Shown piece after piece: positions 46,131 to 58,170 of a DNA stretch of 64,000 nt. Positions within the stretch are counted from its first letter, which is position 1, and each line of letters begins with the position of its first letter. This DNA is from Brachionus plicatilis. Taxonomy: Eukaryota > Rotifera > Eurotatoria > Ploima > Brachionidae. The DNA is taken from NCBI GenBank assembly GCA_010279815.1, contig QEOQ01000694.1, forward strand, positions 1,290,328 through 1,354,327, written 5' to 3'. A program made the position numbers and the translations under genes. A model generated the notes under the pieces. That model made no database searches. It had not been told where the DNA came from and worked only from the letters and a program-made list of their open reading frames with translations.

Positions 46131-46937
46131 AAAAACTTTGTTTTTTCTTTAAAAATTTTGACTTAAGTGATAATTGAATTTCATTTGATGTATATTCACA
46201 AATACTCAATTTATAAAAAATGGAAAACAGAGCTTAGATAGTTTTTTAAACTACAAATATTATTTTTTATTGAGTTTTTCATGCTTGCAATATTAACTTA
46301 AAATACTTAACTTAAAATTATTTTTTTATTTGAAACTGGAAAAAATGTTTAAAACATCGCACTTTTTTAATGTTATTTCAAAATTGGATGCATTTTTTAA
46401 TTCTAGCACAAAAAATTAAACCAAATTCAATCTAAATTTTCTGATAAAAAAACTAATTATCTGAAAATTTTATTTGTTGAACTGACTTTTTATTAATTTT
46501 GGACTTACAAAATAAATTTTATTTTCCGACTAAATAAACTAATTCGGATGACAAAAAATTTATTTAAATGAAAAAAATAAAAAATTAGGATGACATGAAG
46601 GGTTTATTGCCTGACAAAAATAAAAATGAATTAAAAAATTTAAAAATGATTTATTTGTTATTAGGAATTTTAAAGTAACTTCCTTTGACTTCTTCATTTT
46701 CTTGGTAAATCAGTATCAGTTTACAAATCAACGACTGGTGCTTCGTGAGATTTCCTTTCTAAATAAAGGAATAATGAATGAGCCTTAATAGGTACATGTG
46801 GTAATGTATTTTCATCGCTATCATATGTTATTAATCACTTAAATTGCTGTTTAAATTTACCTTAAATGCTCAAAAATGATTATATCTATGGGCCAATGGA
46901 TCAGGTGATATATTTAAGAATATTTTTGGACATACAG
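46131..46937. other. Gene-free AT-rich stretch
   Basis: Nothing recognisable apart from short runs. The slightly less AT-rich patch at 46.68-46.90 kb shows no coding signal. Confidence 0.45.
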
Positions 46938-47181
46938 ATAAACTGGTTTAAGTCGAACTCTCTTTAGTCGAAATATCGCTTAACTCGAAAGGAAAATGTT
47001 TTAAATTTTTTTTTTTAATACTTAATTCATAAATTACCCTTAAGCCTAAAAATATATCTTAAATTAAACATACAAAATAATGTACTTGTAATATAGCAAA
47101 ATGAAAAAATTAGACACAAATGGCTAAAGAGTTAGGGGTCGGAAAAAGCATAGTAAGTAGTTTGTGTAAAGAACAAAGATA
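46938..47181 (+). pseudogene. pogo/Tigger-type DNA transposon relic
   Basis: At 46938-46995 the sequence has repeated TTTAAGTCGAA/TTTAGTCGAA/TTAACTCGAA words, typical of pogo/Tigger terminal repeats. At 47114-47181 a frame reads TQMAKELGVGKSIVSSLCKE, which matches the N-terminal helix-turn-helix of those transposases. Stops surround it and the catalytic domain is absent. Confidence 0.5.
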
Positions 47182-47206
47182 AGATATTTTTAAGAATATG
47201 AAAAAT

Positions 47207-47797
47207 GGGTTCTGGTGAATTCAAAACCTTAAGAGCTTGAAGCGCAACAGTTTACTTTTATTCTCAGAATAATTTCGAATTTCTTCTGGAATATACTTAA
47301 AAAACTGTGGAGTTAAATTCGAAATTAAAAAAAATTAAAAATTAACCTTTATCTTTATATTAAGAGCAAAAGTAAATAAAAAATTCGATTTAATAGCCTA
47401 AAAAATTGTATAAAAACTAAAAAACTAAACTAAAGAACTAAACTTCAAGTTTCAATCACTTCCAATGTCGCAACAAGCTCAAATAAATAAAAAACTAATG
47501 TAACTACTGTACAGCAAAGCATATCAATTACATCGGGACGAAAATGGTAAAATTATAAGGCAAAATAATCTATAAATGTTTTTATACAGTTTTTTGGGCT
47601 ATTAAATAATTTTTTGTTTAACTTTTACTCTTAGAACTAAGACAAAAATTAGAATAAAGCTTAATTTTTATTTTTTTTTAATTTTTAATTTAACTCCACA
47701 ATTTTTCAAATTTATTTCAGAGGAAATTCGAAATTATTCCAAGAATAAAAGTAAACTATTGCGCTTACTCTTAGTCTAAATTCAGGAGTTAAGGTTT
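47207..47797. mobile_element. Fold-back element with arms of about 190 bp
   Basis: The left arm, about 47207-47421, includes AGCGCAACAGTTTACTTTTA and TTATTCTCAGAATAATTTCG. It reappears reversed in the right arm, about 47577-47797. Between the arms are about 155 bp. The arms are about 85% alike by eye. It has no coding capacity, and the target duplication is not clear. Confidence 0.7.
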
Positions 47798-48103
47798 ATT
47801 CTTAAAAAAATAAAAAAAATTATAACATGGCTTCGATGTTATTAGTTCAATATAGAATAAACCCAAATTTTGACATTGTTCCAAAAGTATTGGTCAAGAG
47901 GTTACCTATATGATGAATTTTGAAAATTTTAAGAATTAAATAAAATAATATGGGACAATACAGAGATCCCAAAAGTGAATTCTTGAGTTATTATATAGGA
48001 GAATTAATATCATTTATATTTAATATTATTATTTAACCTTTTTCTATTTTTTTTTCAAAAAAAGCATATAGAGATTAAGACATTAAGATAATTTTTTAAT
48101 TTG

Positions 48104-48816
48104 ATCAAAATAAAAATTTTCATGCTTCAGGAAACTACTCGACACGAAAAGACATACATTTTTGATTATTCCACCAAAAAAAAAATTTCCTCAAATAATT
48201 CTGGATATATTTCATGCAATAAAATTTGAACTTGTTATTTTTAATAGAGATTTGAATTTAGTTTTTAATAAAGTTTTTCTGTCATTTTTTGCTTTCAAGT
48301 AATCGATTTGACATTAAAATAATAATTATACTATAGACGTTTATCACTAAAAATAAGCAATCAATTGATTTTTTTGCTTATTTGTAAAAAAAGATTCAGA
48401 GATTAAGACTATCTCCATGTCAAATTATGAAGTATTAGACTGAAAAAAAATTCTAAAAGGATTAAATAATATTTTCATGAACAAAAATCAGGAATAATGA
48501 TATGGAACAAAAAATAATAAAATTATAAATAGTTTTTTCATCAAATTATTTTTATCGTAGTTCTTGATGCATTTAAGAAAAAAATGCTATACAATAGCTG
48601 AAATAAAAAAAAATAATTCAAATTGCTTTGGTATAACCGATTAAAGAAAAATATTCTATTAGCTAATTGGTTTTATTTTTGGATTTGTTAACTCTAAATA
48701 TCAATGTTATTTCAATTTGAATTGCAAAAATTGTAAGAATTAATTAAGAAAAGCTAATCATTGATATTGATATTTTAATATCATCTTTAAAATTTCAGAT
48801 TTTTAAGGACAAAATT
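48104..48816. repeat. 713-bp duplicated segment, copy 2
   Basis: Same-orientation, same-length partner of 37911-38623. Homology stops abruptly on both sides. Confidence 0.85.
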
Positions 48817-50216
48817 ATCATAAGGTTTTTCAAAATTAAATATATTGAATTAATAAAATCATGAAAATTTATTTTGAAGTGTGTTTATTCTGAAGAGATT
48901 TTTGAGACCATTTTGCTTGTTTGAACTAAAATTTGAATATTTTTTATAGCAGAATATTCAATAGAATACTTACAGCGATTGAATATCTTTTTAACATTTT
49001 TATTTAAATCATAGGAAACCACATTTTTCGCATGTTATTTGTTTCTCATTTTAGGATAAATGCTAACACATAACCAAAAATTCATCATCCATTAAAAATG
49101 ACCGTTCCTCTTAAAAACAGAGGTATAATTTAAACTTCCAAAATTTTACCTCTGTTTAATCACAATTTTAATTGAAATTTCTGACAACCAATTTTTGGAG
49201 GGTAGTTATTATTTTATTTCCGAAGTCAAATTTAAAACATAAATAATGGATACATAACTCTCAGATAACCTGTTTCTTTGTTTTCTTTATCTAAAATTAA
49301 TTAAATTTTTTAATTAAATTTAAAATGCCAATCTTTTAATTTTTAGGGATTAAATTTTATTTAAACAGAGAGTATTTTTAATTGAATTTTGATTATTCAT
49401 CCAAATTCTTTGATATTTTATTTGAATTACTTATTAGAACTTGAAGTTGTAAATTTTTTTCAATTCGATCATTTCAATTCAGAATATTTTTAAATAAATT
49501 TTTTTCCTGTAATTAAGAGGGTAAACAGTGAAATCATACCGTTTTTATATCTCGAAAAGGATATTCTTGTTTTACATTTTTTTATCTAATAAAAAAATTC
49601 ACACCCTCATTTAAAAAAGAAATTTAATTTTCTTTTTTTTGGAAATTTATTTTTATCTTATAAAATTATTCTAAAATCTAAAAAGTGTCGGGATAAAATA
49701 ATTACAAATATAAAAAATTTAAATAAATAAAATAAGAGTAAAATAATAAGCTCATAAAATATAATAATGTTTATGGAAAAACTAGAAGTCTCTTTGCAAG
49801 TCCGGACTTTTTTTTTTATTTTCCAAGTCCGAGCAAAGACTTAAAAATTTTTTTTTTCACTTAAAAGTCGAAGTCCAAATTTTTTTTTTAAATTGCTTTC
49901 AAAATCGAAGCCAAGGCTTTAAAATTTTGAATACTGAAGAAGAATTGTGAAAACATTTATGCTAAAATTGCGAGAAAATTTTGATATATGACAAATATTT
50001 TTGCATAGGACAACCCAAGAGTATATAAATTTTTTGATATGAAGCCTGATCTAGCAAATTTAAAAAAAAAGTCCGGACTTGGATTTTTTTCTGGGACTTT
50101 TAAACAACTCTGGTCTCTTCTTAAACTTTCAAAAAATTATGCAGAAATAAAGAGACACTTAAAGTAAAAAACTATTTTTAAAAAATATAATTATTTTAAT
50201 ATTTATTTTAAGATAC
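48817..50216. other. Gene-free AT-rich stretch with AAGTCCGGACTT motifs
   Basis: No gene was found. Around 49790-50105 the words AAGTCC, AGTCCGGACTT and their reverses recur on both sides of an AT-rich core, suggesting a decayed inverted-repeat element. Confidence 0.35.
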
Positions 50217-50960
50217 AGTACTGCTACGCATTAATGATTTTACGAGAATTTACGTAAATTAACGATAATTGACGTATACTTACGTAAAGATAGTTTTGTA
50301 AAGATCGTTTGATTTGGTATTTTTTTAGGGGATTTGAAGTCGGTAATCTTAGGTGCTTAAATGGCTGAGTAGAAACTACAACTAATGTCACATGAACAAA
50401 AATGTATTCTTTAAATCACAGTCTCTATAATGAAAAAAACAAATTAAACACTGAAGCTTCTGAAAGTTTGTCAGCTTAGGAATTTTTTTTAAATGTCTCA
50501 GTCTAAATTCTTAATCTAAGACAATCTTGTATTGGACATTTAAAAAAAATTTATAAAATACTATAAATCATTAAAATTTAAATATTCAAAAAAAGGTAAT
50601 CAAATAGTTATCGAAAATATGGAGATTGGTCTTAACACAAAAAAATTAAACAAAACATAAAATAAAATAGATTCCATAAATTTACATTTCTTAAGTTTTT
50701 TTAATTTTTTTTACAATATTTTACGAAAATTTACTCATTAGTATTTTATGTGTTACATAAATTTACGTAAAATGACGCATTTTTATTTTTTGATTAAAAA
50801 AGCTAAAAAAATTAATAAAAGTTTATTTTTTAAAAAATTGCAAAAAAAAAAAAGAAAAACTGCAGCTTTTTGGACTCTTTTAGAATTCACAGTAAAATGG
50901 ATAAATTTACGTAAAATTACGTTAATTATCGTTAATTTACGTTAATACACGAAAAATCAT
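50217..50960. mobile_element. MITE with ACGTAA-rich inverted ends
   Basis: The left end (TACAGTACTGCTACGC, then ACGTAAATTAACGATAATTG) and the right end (TACGTTAATTATCGTTAATT) are inverted relatives built from ACGTAA/TTACGT words. The same words occur in the single end at 45558-45655. The borders are approximate. Confidence 0.45.
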
Positions 50961-53900
50961 CATAAAATAATCATCATTTTAAAATGTGATTAATTCAGCT
51001 TAATAAATCTGCAAATTACTCTGCAATTTCATGCGTTTGGCTGGCCATCAAAAAGTTTAATCGACTGTGCAATTTTTTTTCTTGTTGAGTTTTTGTAGAC
51101 ATATATTTTAGGATCAAGCAAAGTTTTAAGAATTTAAGCATTAAGAATTTTCCAGAACTAAATTATTCCTCATAGTAAAAAAGATATATGAATTTTAACG
51201 AACATAACGACTACGAAAAAAATTAAATCAATGGATAAAATGAACTAATTTGAATTAAAATTTAATGAACATAGCAGGATAAATTTACTTTTATTTTATA
51301 TTTTTAAGTGTAAAAAAATGTAACAAAATGTAAAATTTTAAATAATAGCTCTTAACCTTTTGGCTAAAAAGTTGCTAAGTCAGTTTATATTCATGGTAAA
51401 TTTTTACACACATTTTTGTAAGTAGCTGCGCTGTGCACTCCTCAAGGCTGAGCAAAAAATTAAATAACAACAGCTCAAATGTTTTATTTTTAATTTATAT
51501 TAAATTTCATTTTTCTGATCAAGAAATGCTGTTGAATTGCATCAATAATTTCTTCAGACATGTTCCCACAGGTTTAGCTTTTTTAATATCCAAGTGTATG
51601 ATCGGCATAGTTTCCTATTATTTTATTTAAAACTCATTTATCAGTTATAAAAGGAAAAAATGGGATCCTTTAAAACTAAAATCAGTATTACTATAGCATG
51701 CTTAAGTAATTATTTTTTTGAAAATTTTAATAATCCGGGTTGTATGATTTTTTGAATTTTCTTTAAAAATTACGGAAAATATGCAGTCGAAATTCCTTTT
51801 CCGCTTTTTAGTGAAAATCACTAATTGGTACCTCATCAATTGATTATCATTCACTTATTCGATATTTCGACACATCTAATTTTTTCTTGTTTTTTCGAAT
51901 AAAAACTTGATAAATCGAAATGCTTTTTAAAAAAATACATACTCTTCATTACCCAAGTGGCGTTTTTTTTTAAATGAATACTTAAAAAAATGAATCCAGA
52001 AATACGTGTAGAAAATAACGCTAACCATAACCAAGTGTCATCCGAAAAATTGTCTTTATAAAAAGATTGCAGACTATTGGGGAATATAAAATAAAAACCA
52101 AGAATTGGGTGGTGATCATTAAAATATTTTTCACATAAATATCTCAATTATTTTTACTGATGATAATTTATTTATTTCAATAAACGCTTTTGGGCCAATT
52201 AAGAACTACTACTAAAATAAGAGACAAAAAATATTAAAAAGGTGAATATACTCAAAAACTAAAGGAATAAAAGTGGTAATTTTATCAAAAAATAATATTT
52301 GAATATTATTTTTAAATGCAAATTTAATTAAGATTTAAAAATATTAAATCAAAAAATAAATCTGATTGATTATTATTATAATCTGATTATCTAGTTCTAT
52401 ATTTTAAAGGGTATTTTTAAGGTTTTTGTCAAGGAAAGAAAAGTTATGAATTAAAATTTTAATAAAAGAAAATTTACCAGGCAAAAAATTTAATTGAATT
52501 TTTTTAAATATAATTTCTAAAGATTCAGCCTAGAACTCTTTTTTTTTCCATCATTTGATCTAGAAATAGGATTTAAAACAGAATTGAATTATGACAAAAA
52601 TTTTAATTAAAATAAAGCTTTACATGAAAATTAACCATTACCTTATTTGTAAAATTTTCATTTTTGAGGAATGTGGGAATTATTCAGTATGATTTTTACT
52701 TTTAAAAATCAATTTTATTTTCAGAAAAAAAATAAGTAAACATTTTAAAATTTTTCAATCAAAAAAATTAATTTATGCATGAAACTTGAACTTTACCATT
52801 AAATCAAATAAATAAATATTCAGAATTATTGAAAATATTTGATGCAATATCACGCAAGTTAGAGTTTATTTTTGATGCTCAAAATGATCAAATCAAACTA
52901 AAATTACTAAATAAGATTTTTTTTTAATTGCAGAGCGAAATTTTTGGTTTTAACATACTTTGTTAAGTCCAAAGGTAAAATCTGCAAAAGTCTGCAGAAA
53001 ATTATCTACTTAACAAAGCATTATTTCGATGGTGTGCTTTAATATTGCAGAGTTTATCTTTTATTAAACAAAGATCTAAAAAATGTAAAATGTTTTCATA
53101 AGAAAATTTTTCTTAATTTTTATTTTTGTAATTCTTAAATTTTTGTAATTCTTTAATTTTTTTTTATTATTTATTCAACAATAAAACTCGGCGGTGAAGT
53201 TTGGAGCGAAAAAACTTTAAGCAAAGCAATTTTTTTTTAAATTTAAAAAATTAAATGATATTTTTGTAAAATTTTGAAAATTGATTTAATGAAATTTTTT
53301 TAATTTTTTGCTTTTGTTTAGGTTTAACAAATTTTGTTTAAAAATGTTTAGCATTTATTTTTAAAATGGTTGCTAAGAATTGAAAAAAAACTAGTTTTCA
53401 ATTAATAAAACATATTTTGCAGCAGTTTTTGCTAAAAACAGACAAAAATGTCTGCTTTTCTTTCAATTATTCTATAAGCTTTTTAAATTTCTTAAAAAAA
53501 TTAAGGAATTAATTAAATTAATTTCTTAATTATCTAAAATTTTTTTAACTTTTAAACTTCTTTTTTAAAATAAAATATTAAATAATTTTACTTAATTATC
53601 TAATTAAATACTTTTTTTAATCAATTAATTAGAATATTAAAAATCTCTAATTTTTTTTCCTCAGTAAAAAAATTTATTAAAAACCTGCGAATTTTGCAAG
53701 GTTGAAAAGATTTTTCCTATTTAAGGATAAAGGATTTTATGTAATGTTCGTAAGGCTTAAGGATAAAAATTCTAGTCTCTTACGTCTGAATTTTAAGGCC
53801 AAAATGCATGTATCAATTTTATTTATTAAACAATTTTTTTAATATAAAAATTTTTTTATATTTCAATCAGAAATAAAAAAACACACAGTTGACCCAAACG

Positions 53901-54288
53901 ATTCGGCATCCAAGGTTAATGATAATCTAAGTGAAAATCAAAACCAATTCTTGAAAAATTTACAGCACTAAGGTTATTTGATTATTTATACTATACTTTT
54001 CTTTTTCGAATGATTTGTCAAAAGCTTTTTTTTAATAATAGAAATTAAAGCAATCAATTATTTTCATATAATTTAATGGAAAATATTTATATATAATTAT
54101 ATTCTTTTTTGATGTGGATTTTTTAGTTTTAATCTAAAATTTCAGATGTTGTGATATTTATTAGCTTGATTAAAATTTTAAAATTAAACATATCTTTACG
54201 CAAAAAGTTAATTACATCTTAAAAAGAAATAAAATCTTAAATATTGCTGGTAAAGAAATTAGTTTTATTGAAGAAAACAAATATTGTT
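50961..54288. other. Mostly gene-free AT-rich stretch
   Basis: No firm gene was found. A 98-codon minus-strand frame at 51851-52147 starts at TTG and contains a hydrophobic TWLWLALFS segment, but I recognise no family. Near 52955-53025 an 11-bp perfect inverted repeat, CTTTGTTAAGT, frames about 43 bp. At 53870-53971 an acceptor-like CAATCAG is followed by a coding-like frame (HTVDPNDSASKVNDNLSENQ..) ending in TAA; it could be the last exon of an unseen gene or a relic. Confidence 0.35.
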
Positions 54289-54582
54289 TACAGTGGTTCT
54301 TGCTAAAATGAAATGGTCCGTTCCCGAAAAGGAATTGAATGGAACGGTTGGAATGGAATGGAATGGTTAGAATGGAATGGAATGAATGGAAGGGTTAGAA
54401 TGGAATGGAAAGAATGGAACGGTTAGAATGGAATGAATGGAATGGTTGGAATGGAATGGTATTGATGGAACGAAGCGGATGGAATGGAAATGGAACGGAA
54501 CGGGAATGGTTTTTTATGGAATGCGTCCCCATTCCATTCCTTTTCGGGAACGGACTATTTCATTTTAGCAAGAACCACTGTA
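54289..54582. mobile_element. Tc1/mariner-type MITE with GGAAT-repeat core
   Basis: The element 54291-54580 (290 bp) starts CAGTGGTTCTTGCTAAAATG and ends with its inverse. TIRs are about 50 bp and near-perfect, including CGTTCCCGAAAAGGAAT. A TA lies on each side (54289-54290 and 54581-54582), the target duplication of Tc1/mariner elements. The core is a degenerate array of GGAATGGAAT-type words with GGTTAGAAT spacers. Confidence 0.85.
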
Positions 54583-56105
54583 GATCAACACTTATTCTAT
54601 GTATCTTTTTATTTTGATAATATCAGTAATTTTTAAACAAAAAAATCAAAATTATAAATTTTATGCTATTTCAGATTGAAGAAAAAAAAATTTTTTAAAG
54701 TTTTAAATTTTTTCCTAAAGTTTGTATTCATTTTAAAAAAAAAAGGTTAAAAAACCTGTGGCCTTTCTAGTGTTAACTAAACAAAATTTGTTCTCTTCAA
54801 TAAAATACGTAGTTTTTAGTAGGATCGTTCAAAAATGTCCACGACCAAAAATAAAGGTTTTTGGTTAAAAAAAAAGAAAAATTTGACGTATTCCTCAAAA
54901 TTTTTAATTAATATTATGAAAAATTAAATTTCAACAATTCTTACCTATTCTTACTTAATTTTAGGTAAAATCAGGTAAAAATTTGTAATGAAAATATAAC
55001 TCATTAGAGTTAAATTCTAAGTTATTTAAATAAAATATTAAAATTATTCAATTAAGTAACAAAATCATATAACCATAATTTACAGTTAGTTTGTCATTTA
55101 GAATGGACTAGTGGGTTTTAAATTTTTAGCTAGCATAATTTATCTAATTTTTAATTCTAAGCTAAATGAAACAAATTTTAAAATAATCAAAAATTATATT
55201 TTGTTTTATTTTTTCATGATGTAAATGTGTAAGTAGTAAATATTTTTCATACTGCAATTATTTAATGAAATTTCCGATTTTTTATGATATTTATTAAATT
55301 ACTCAAATATTTAAAATTAAAATAATCTTCACAAAAGATGTTCGAAAGATCAATCATTTTTGATGTCTATTAATTAGATTAGAAAAACAATCTTAAATTT
55401 CATATTAATTATTTATTTAATTGTTTACTGTACCCGAGCTCTCAAAATTATAAATTTTTTCAATACTACTGGAAATACTGCTAGTCATCAATTTTTTCTT
55501 AATTAAGAAGGTTTATACAATATCATAATTAAAAAAATTATCAGTTTGAGAGTGTTTAGCAACTAACAGACATTGAGTTCACTTCTTTTTTTAACACACT
55601 TTATGTATTCTAAGTTTATAAACCCAATAGTATTCCAAATAAAATGGGCCTTTAATTGAATACATCATTAGCAAGACCTCATTCAGAATATGAGTTAGAT
55701 ATATAGTTTCATGCACATATTTCATTCACTCTATTAATATGACAAAAATAGACTCATTCAAAAAAAAATAATTAAATATTTATAAAAATGCGATTAAATA
55801 GCTTTTAATTAAGAATTTAAAAGAGGATATGGTTGTGAATTAATAAATTTATTGAGACTTTATAAAGGCAAAATAATTACTTATTTAGAATCTTTTTCAA
55901 AATACAAATATTTATATATACATTTGATTTCAAACAGAACAAGGAAGAGAAAAATACAATTTAAACATTTATTGCGGAAATCTTTTTTAATAAAGAACCT
56001 TATATTTTATTTTTAACACTACGCTAGTAGCCAAGGAACTTACCGACTTCTTATCAAATCAAAATTAATTTTTTTTTAATTTTAGATTTTGAATAATGAT
56101 TTAAA
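54583..56105. other. Upstream flank of receptor B; no gene
   Basis: The stretch is AT-rich without a recognisable feature. The last bases, TTTTTTTTTAATTTTAG before ATTTTGAATAATGA, look like a splice acceptor. This motif is shared with copy A and may mark a non-coding upstream exon in both receptors. Confidence 0.45.
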
Positions 56106-57332
56106 ATGAATATGAATACAAATAATTGTATCGAAATTATAAATTCAATTGAATTTTATGACAAAACCCGAAAGATTAACATATTTTTTTCAATAGTCAT
56201 TATAGCTATAGGCTTGATTGGAAACGGTCTAGCAGTTTTTGTTTTTGTCCAAAAAAAATTTCGACTTCACTCATCTAGCATTTACTTACTTTGCCTTTGC
56301 TTTAGTGATGGAGTCTTCTTAATGATGCACTTTTTTGAAGACACCCTTCGGACATACATTGATGTATACATGAACGATCAAACCATATCTGTGGGTAAAG
56401 AGTGCATCAACCACAAAAAATTGGATCTGACCAACAAAACTGTGAATGACAGCGTTCTAAGACTTATAAACATCACAGACAGATTCGATGTCAGCTGTCG
56501 TTTGGTCAACTATCTTCGTTATTTCCTCAGATTTATTTCTGCTTACATAATAATAGCGTTCACGATTCAAAGAGCCATTGCCATTTATTTACCATTTTTT
56601 GAATCTAAATTCGAGTCCAACAAAAATGCATGGTTCATAGTTACCATAATTTTTTTCATCGGCTTTGTCATAAACATTTGGGTGCCATTTTTATTCAACC
56701 CCATCAAAGACCTTCACGATCCAAGTGTTACTTATTGTGATATTAAAAAAGAGTTTTCAGAGGCTTATTTCTATTTGACTGTATTTTATGTATTTTTGAC
56801 AATGCTGTTGCCAATTGTGGTCATTTTTGTGTGCAATACACTAATCATGATTCATGTCTTGAATGCCCATAAAAAAAGAAAAAATTTAATCAATTTTAAA
56901 ATGACTAAAAGAAGAGGCTTCAACAATAGATTTCCGGCAAAAATTCAAAGAGCCCGAGTTGAATCAGACAAAATAAGTGTATTTGCCTCAATAAGATGTA
57001 AATCTTTAAAATGTTTTAGCAGTATCAAGGAATCAAATCGGATCACCCGGATGCTTATTCTCATGTCATTATCCTATGCTGTTTTTAACCTGCCTTATTT
57101 CATTTCATGGTGTTTATTTTTTTATCAAACAGCAATTAAACAAGATTACAATTTTATTGTAAAATACAAACTATTTTCGGCAATTAATATATGTGAAATA
57201 TTTTATGTTCTTAACTACGGTGTCCATTTTTTTATTTATTGCGCTTCTGGGAAGAAATTTCGCTTTCAACTAAAAAGTTCTCTTTCATCAAAAAAATCTA
57301 ATTTTTATGGTTCAATTTTGACTAAAACTTAA
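56106..57332 (+). CDS. Class A neuropeptide-type GPCR, copy B
   Basis: Single-exon receptor of 408 residues starting at ATG 56106. Approximate membrane segments: TM1 25-48 (N40 in GNGLAV), TM2 58-80 (D68), TM3 133-156, TM4 175-197, TM5 220-250, TM6 315-340 and TM7 365-388. C131 and C211 should form the conserved disulfide; N110 and N122 are in NKT and NIT sequons in the long first extracellular loop. The DRY position is QRAIAIY (155-161). The paralogue at 35440 is identical through the extracellular and TM2-TM5 part at protein level, apart from D/E at about residue 166 and one TM1 change. It differs more in the third intracellular loop, N-terminus and C-terminal tail, so ligand binding is probably shared and G-protein coupling might differ. 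The FMRFamide-receptor-like assignment is by motif pattern only. Confidence 0.88.
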   Translation: MNMNTNNCIEIINSIEFYDKTRKINIFFSIVIIAIGLIGNGLAVFVFVQKKFRLHSSSIYLLCLCFSDGVFLMMHFFEDTLRTYIDVYMNDQTISVGKECINHKKLDLTNKTVNDSVLRLINITDRFDVSCRLVNYLRYFLRFISAYIIIAFTIQRAIAIYLPFFESKFESNKNAWFIVTIIFFIGFVINIWVPFLFNPIKDLHDPSVTYCDIKKEFSEAYFYLTVFYVFLTMLLPIVVIFVCNTLIMIHVLNAHKKRKNLINFKMTKRRGFNNRFPAKIQRARVESDKISVFASIRCKSLKCFSSIKESNRITRMLILMSLSYAVFNLPYFISWCLFFYQTAIKQDYNFIVKYKLFSAINICEIFYVLNYGVHFFIYCASGKKFRFQLKSSLSSKKSNFYGSILTKT

Positions 57333-58017
57333 TCCAAATTTTTGTTAATAAATTAATTGTCTATTGGTAATAATTTTTTATGTAATTCTTAATTTTTTTA
57401 TTATAATATCGACCAAATTAAATATTTAAAAAAATACTCTGATTATTAATAAACTTTTTAATAAAAAAAAAAAACTACTAGAATAATTATTCAAATTAAT
57501 TTTTCAGATTTCAAATTTTTTTTTTTTTATCAAATCATATGACTCACACAATTATGAAAAAAAAAATATAATTTATTCTCTAAAATTATTTAGAAAAACA
57601 AAACTTTACTTTAATTTAGTTTTTATTTTTTTTTACTATATTTATTTACATCACCCTCGGGGTGTTTACTGAATAAAATTTTTATTGTTATTAATAAACT
57701 TTTTAAGTTTTACCTGGTTAATTCGGACTTATCGGTTCCTGAAAATCCTTGTCCAAATTTAGTTTTCCGACTAATTCCGTAAACTGGAAAAAAATAAATG
57801 CTTTTTTTCGAATTAGGAATTTTATTTCAAAATTAAGTGAAATCAGTATATACAAATACAAAAATTAAACTATTCATTAAAAAAGGATTCAGTTTTTTTA
57901 TTTATTTGTTAACTGTACCGAGCTTTAACTTCTTCAGAATAAAAAAATTAAAAAAAAAATTTAAACAGGTCAAAATAAACTGAAATTAAAATGAGATATT
58001 AAAATACAATTTAAGGT
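57333..58017. other. Gene-free AT-rich stretch
   Basis: Near 57648-57700, ACATCACCCTCGGGGTGTTT forms a hairpin followed by AT-rich tail sequence, resembling a non-LTR element terminus. Near 57712-57745 TACCTGGTTAATTCGGAC resembles a DNA-transposon end. Neither is complete. Confidence 0.35.
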
Positions 58018-58170
58018 ATAGTAAGGTAGAAATTACACAATGAAGTAAAAGCCTCGTAAAGCATGATGTTGGAGGGAGAATCATATTTTAATCTGAGGAT
58101 AAATCTGACTGCTGTATTCTGAATTGCTTGTAGTTTTTTGATATTATTTTCTGAAAATTAATTCAAGTTA
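58018..58170 (-). pseudogene. Non-LTR reverse transcriptase fragment
   Basis: The minus strand reads NNIKKLQAIQNTAVRFILRL then KYDSPSNIMLYEAFTSLCNF. It matches the LQxIQNxAxRxIL..T....L block downstream of the palm domain in Jockey/CR1-group elements. It is a short orphan piece, of a different subfamily from the LINE immediately to the right. Confidence 0.65.

Noticed and set aside
51343..51450. CTTAACCTTTTGGCTAAAAA resembles the 5' end of U2 snRNA
   Set aside because: Similarity stops after about 14 bases; the U2 branch-recognition sequence and Sm site are not present.
51851..52147. 98-codon minus-strand frame with a Trp-rich hydrophobic stretch
   Set aside because: Begins at TTG, no family recognised, no splice-compatible neighbours found.
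54405..54617. 70-codon repetitive ORF rich in Trp, Asn and Glu
   Set aside because: It is a translation of the GGAAT repeat inside the MITE, not a gene.
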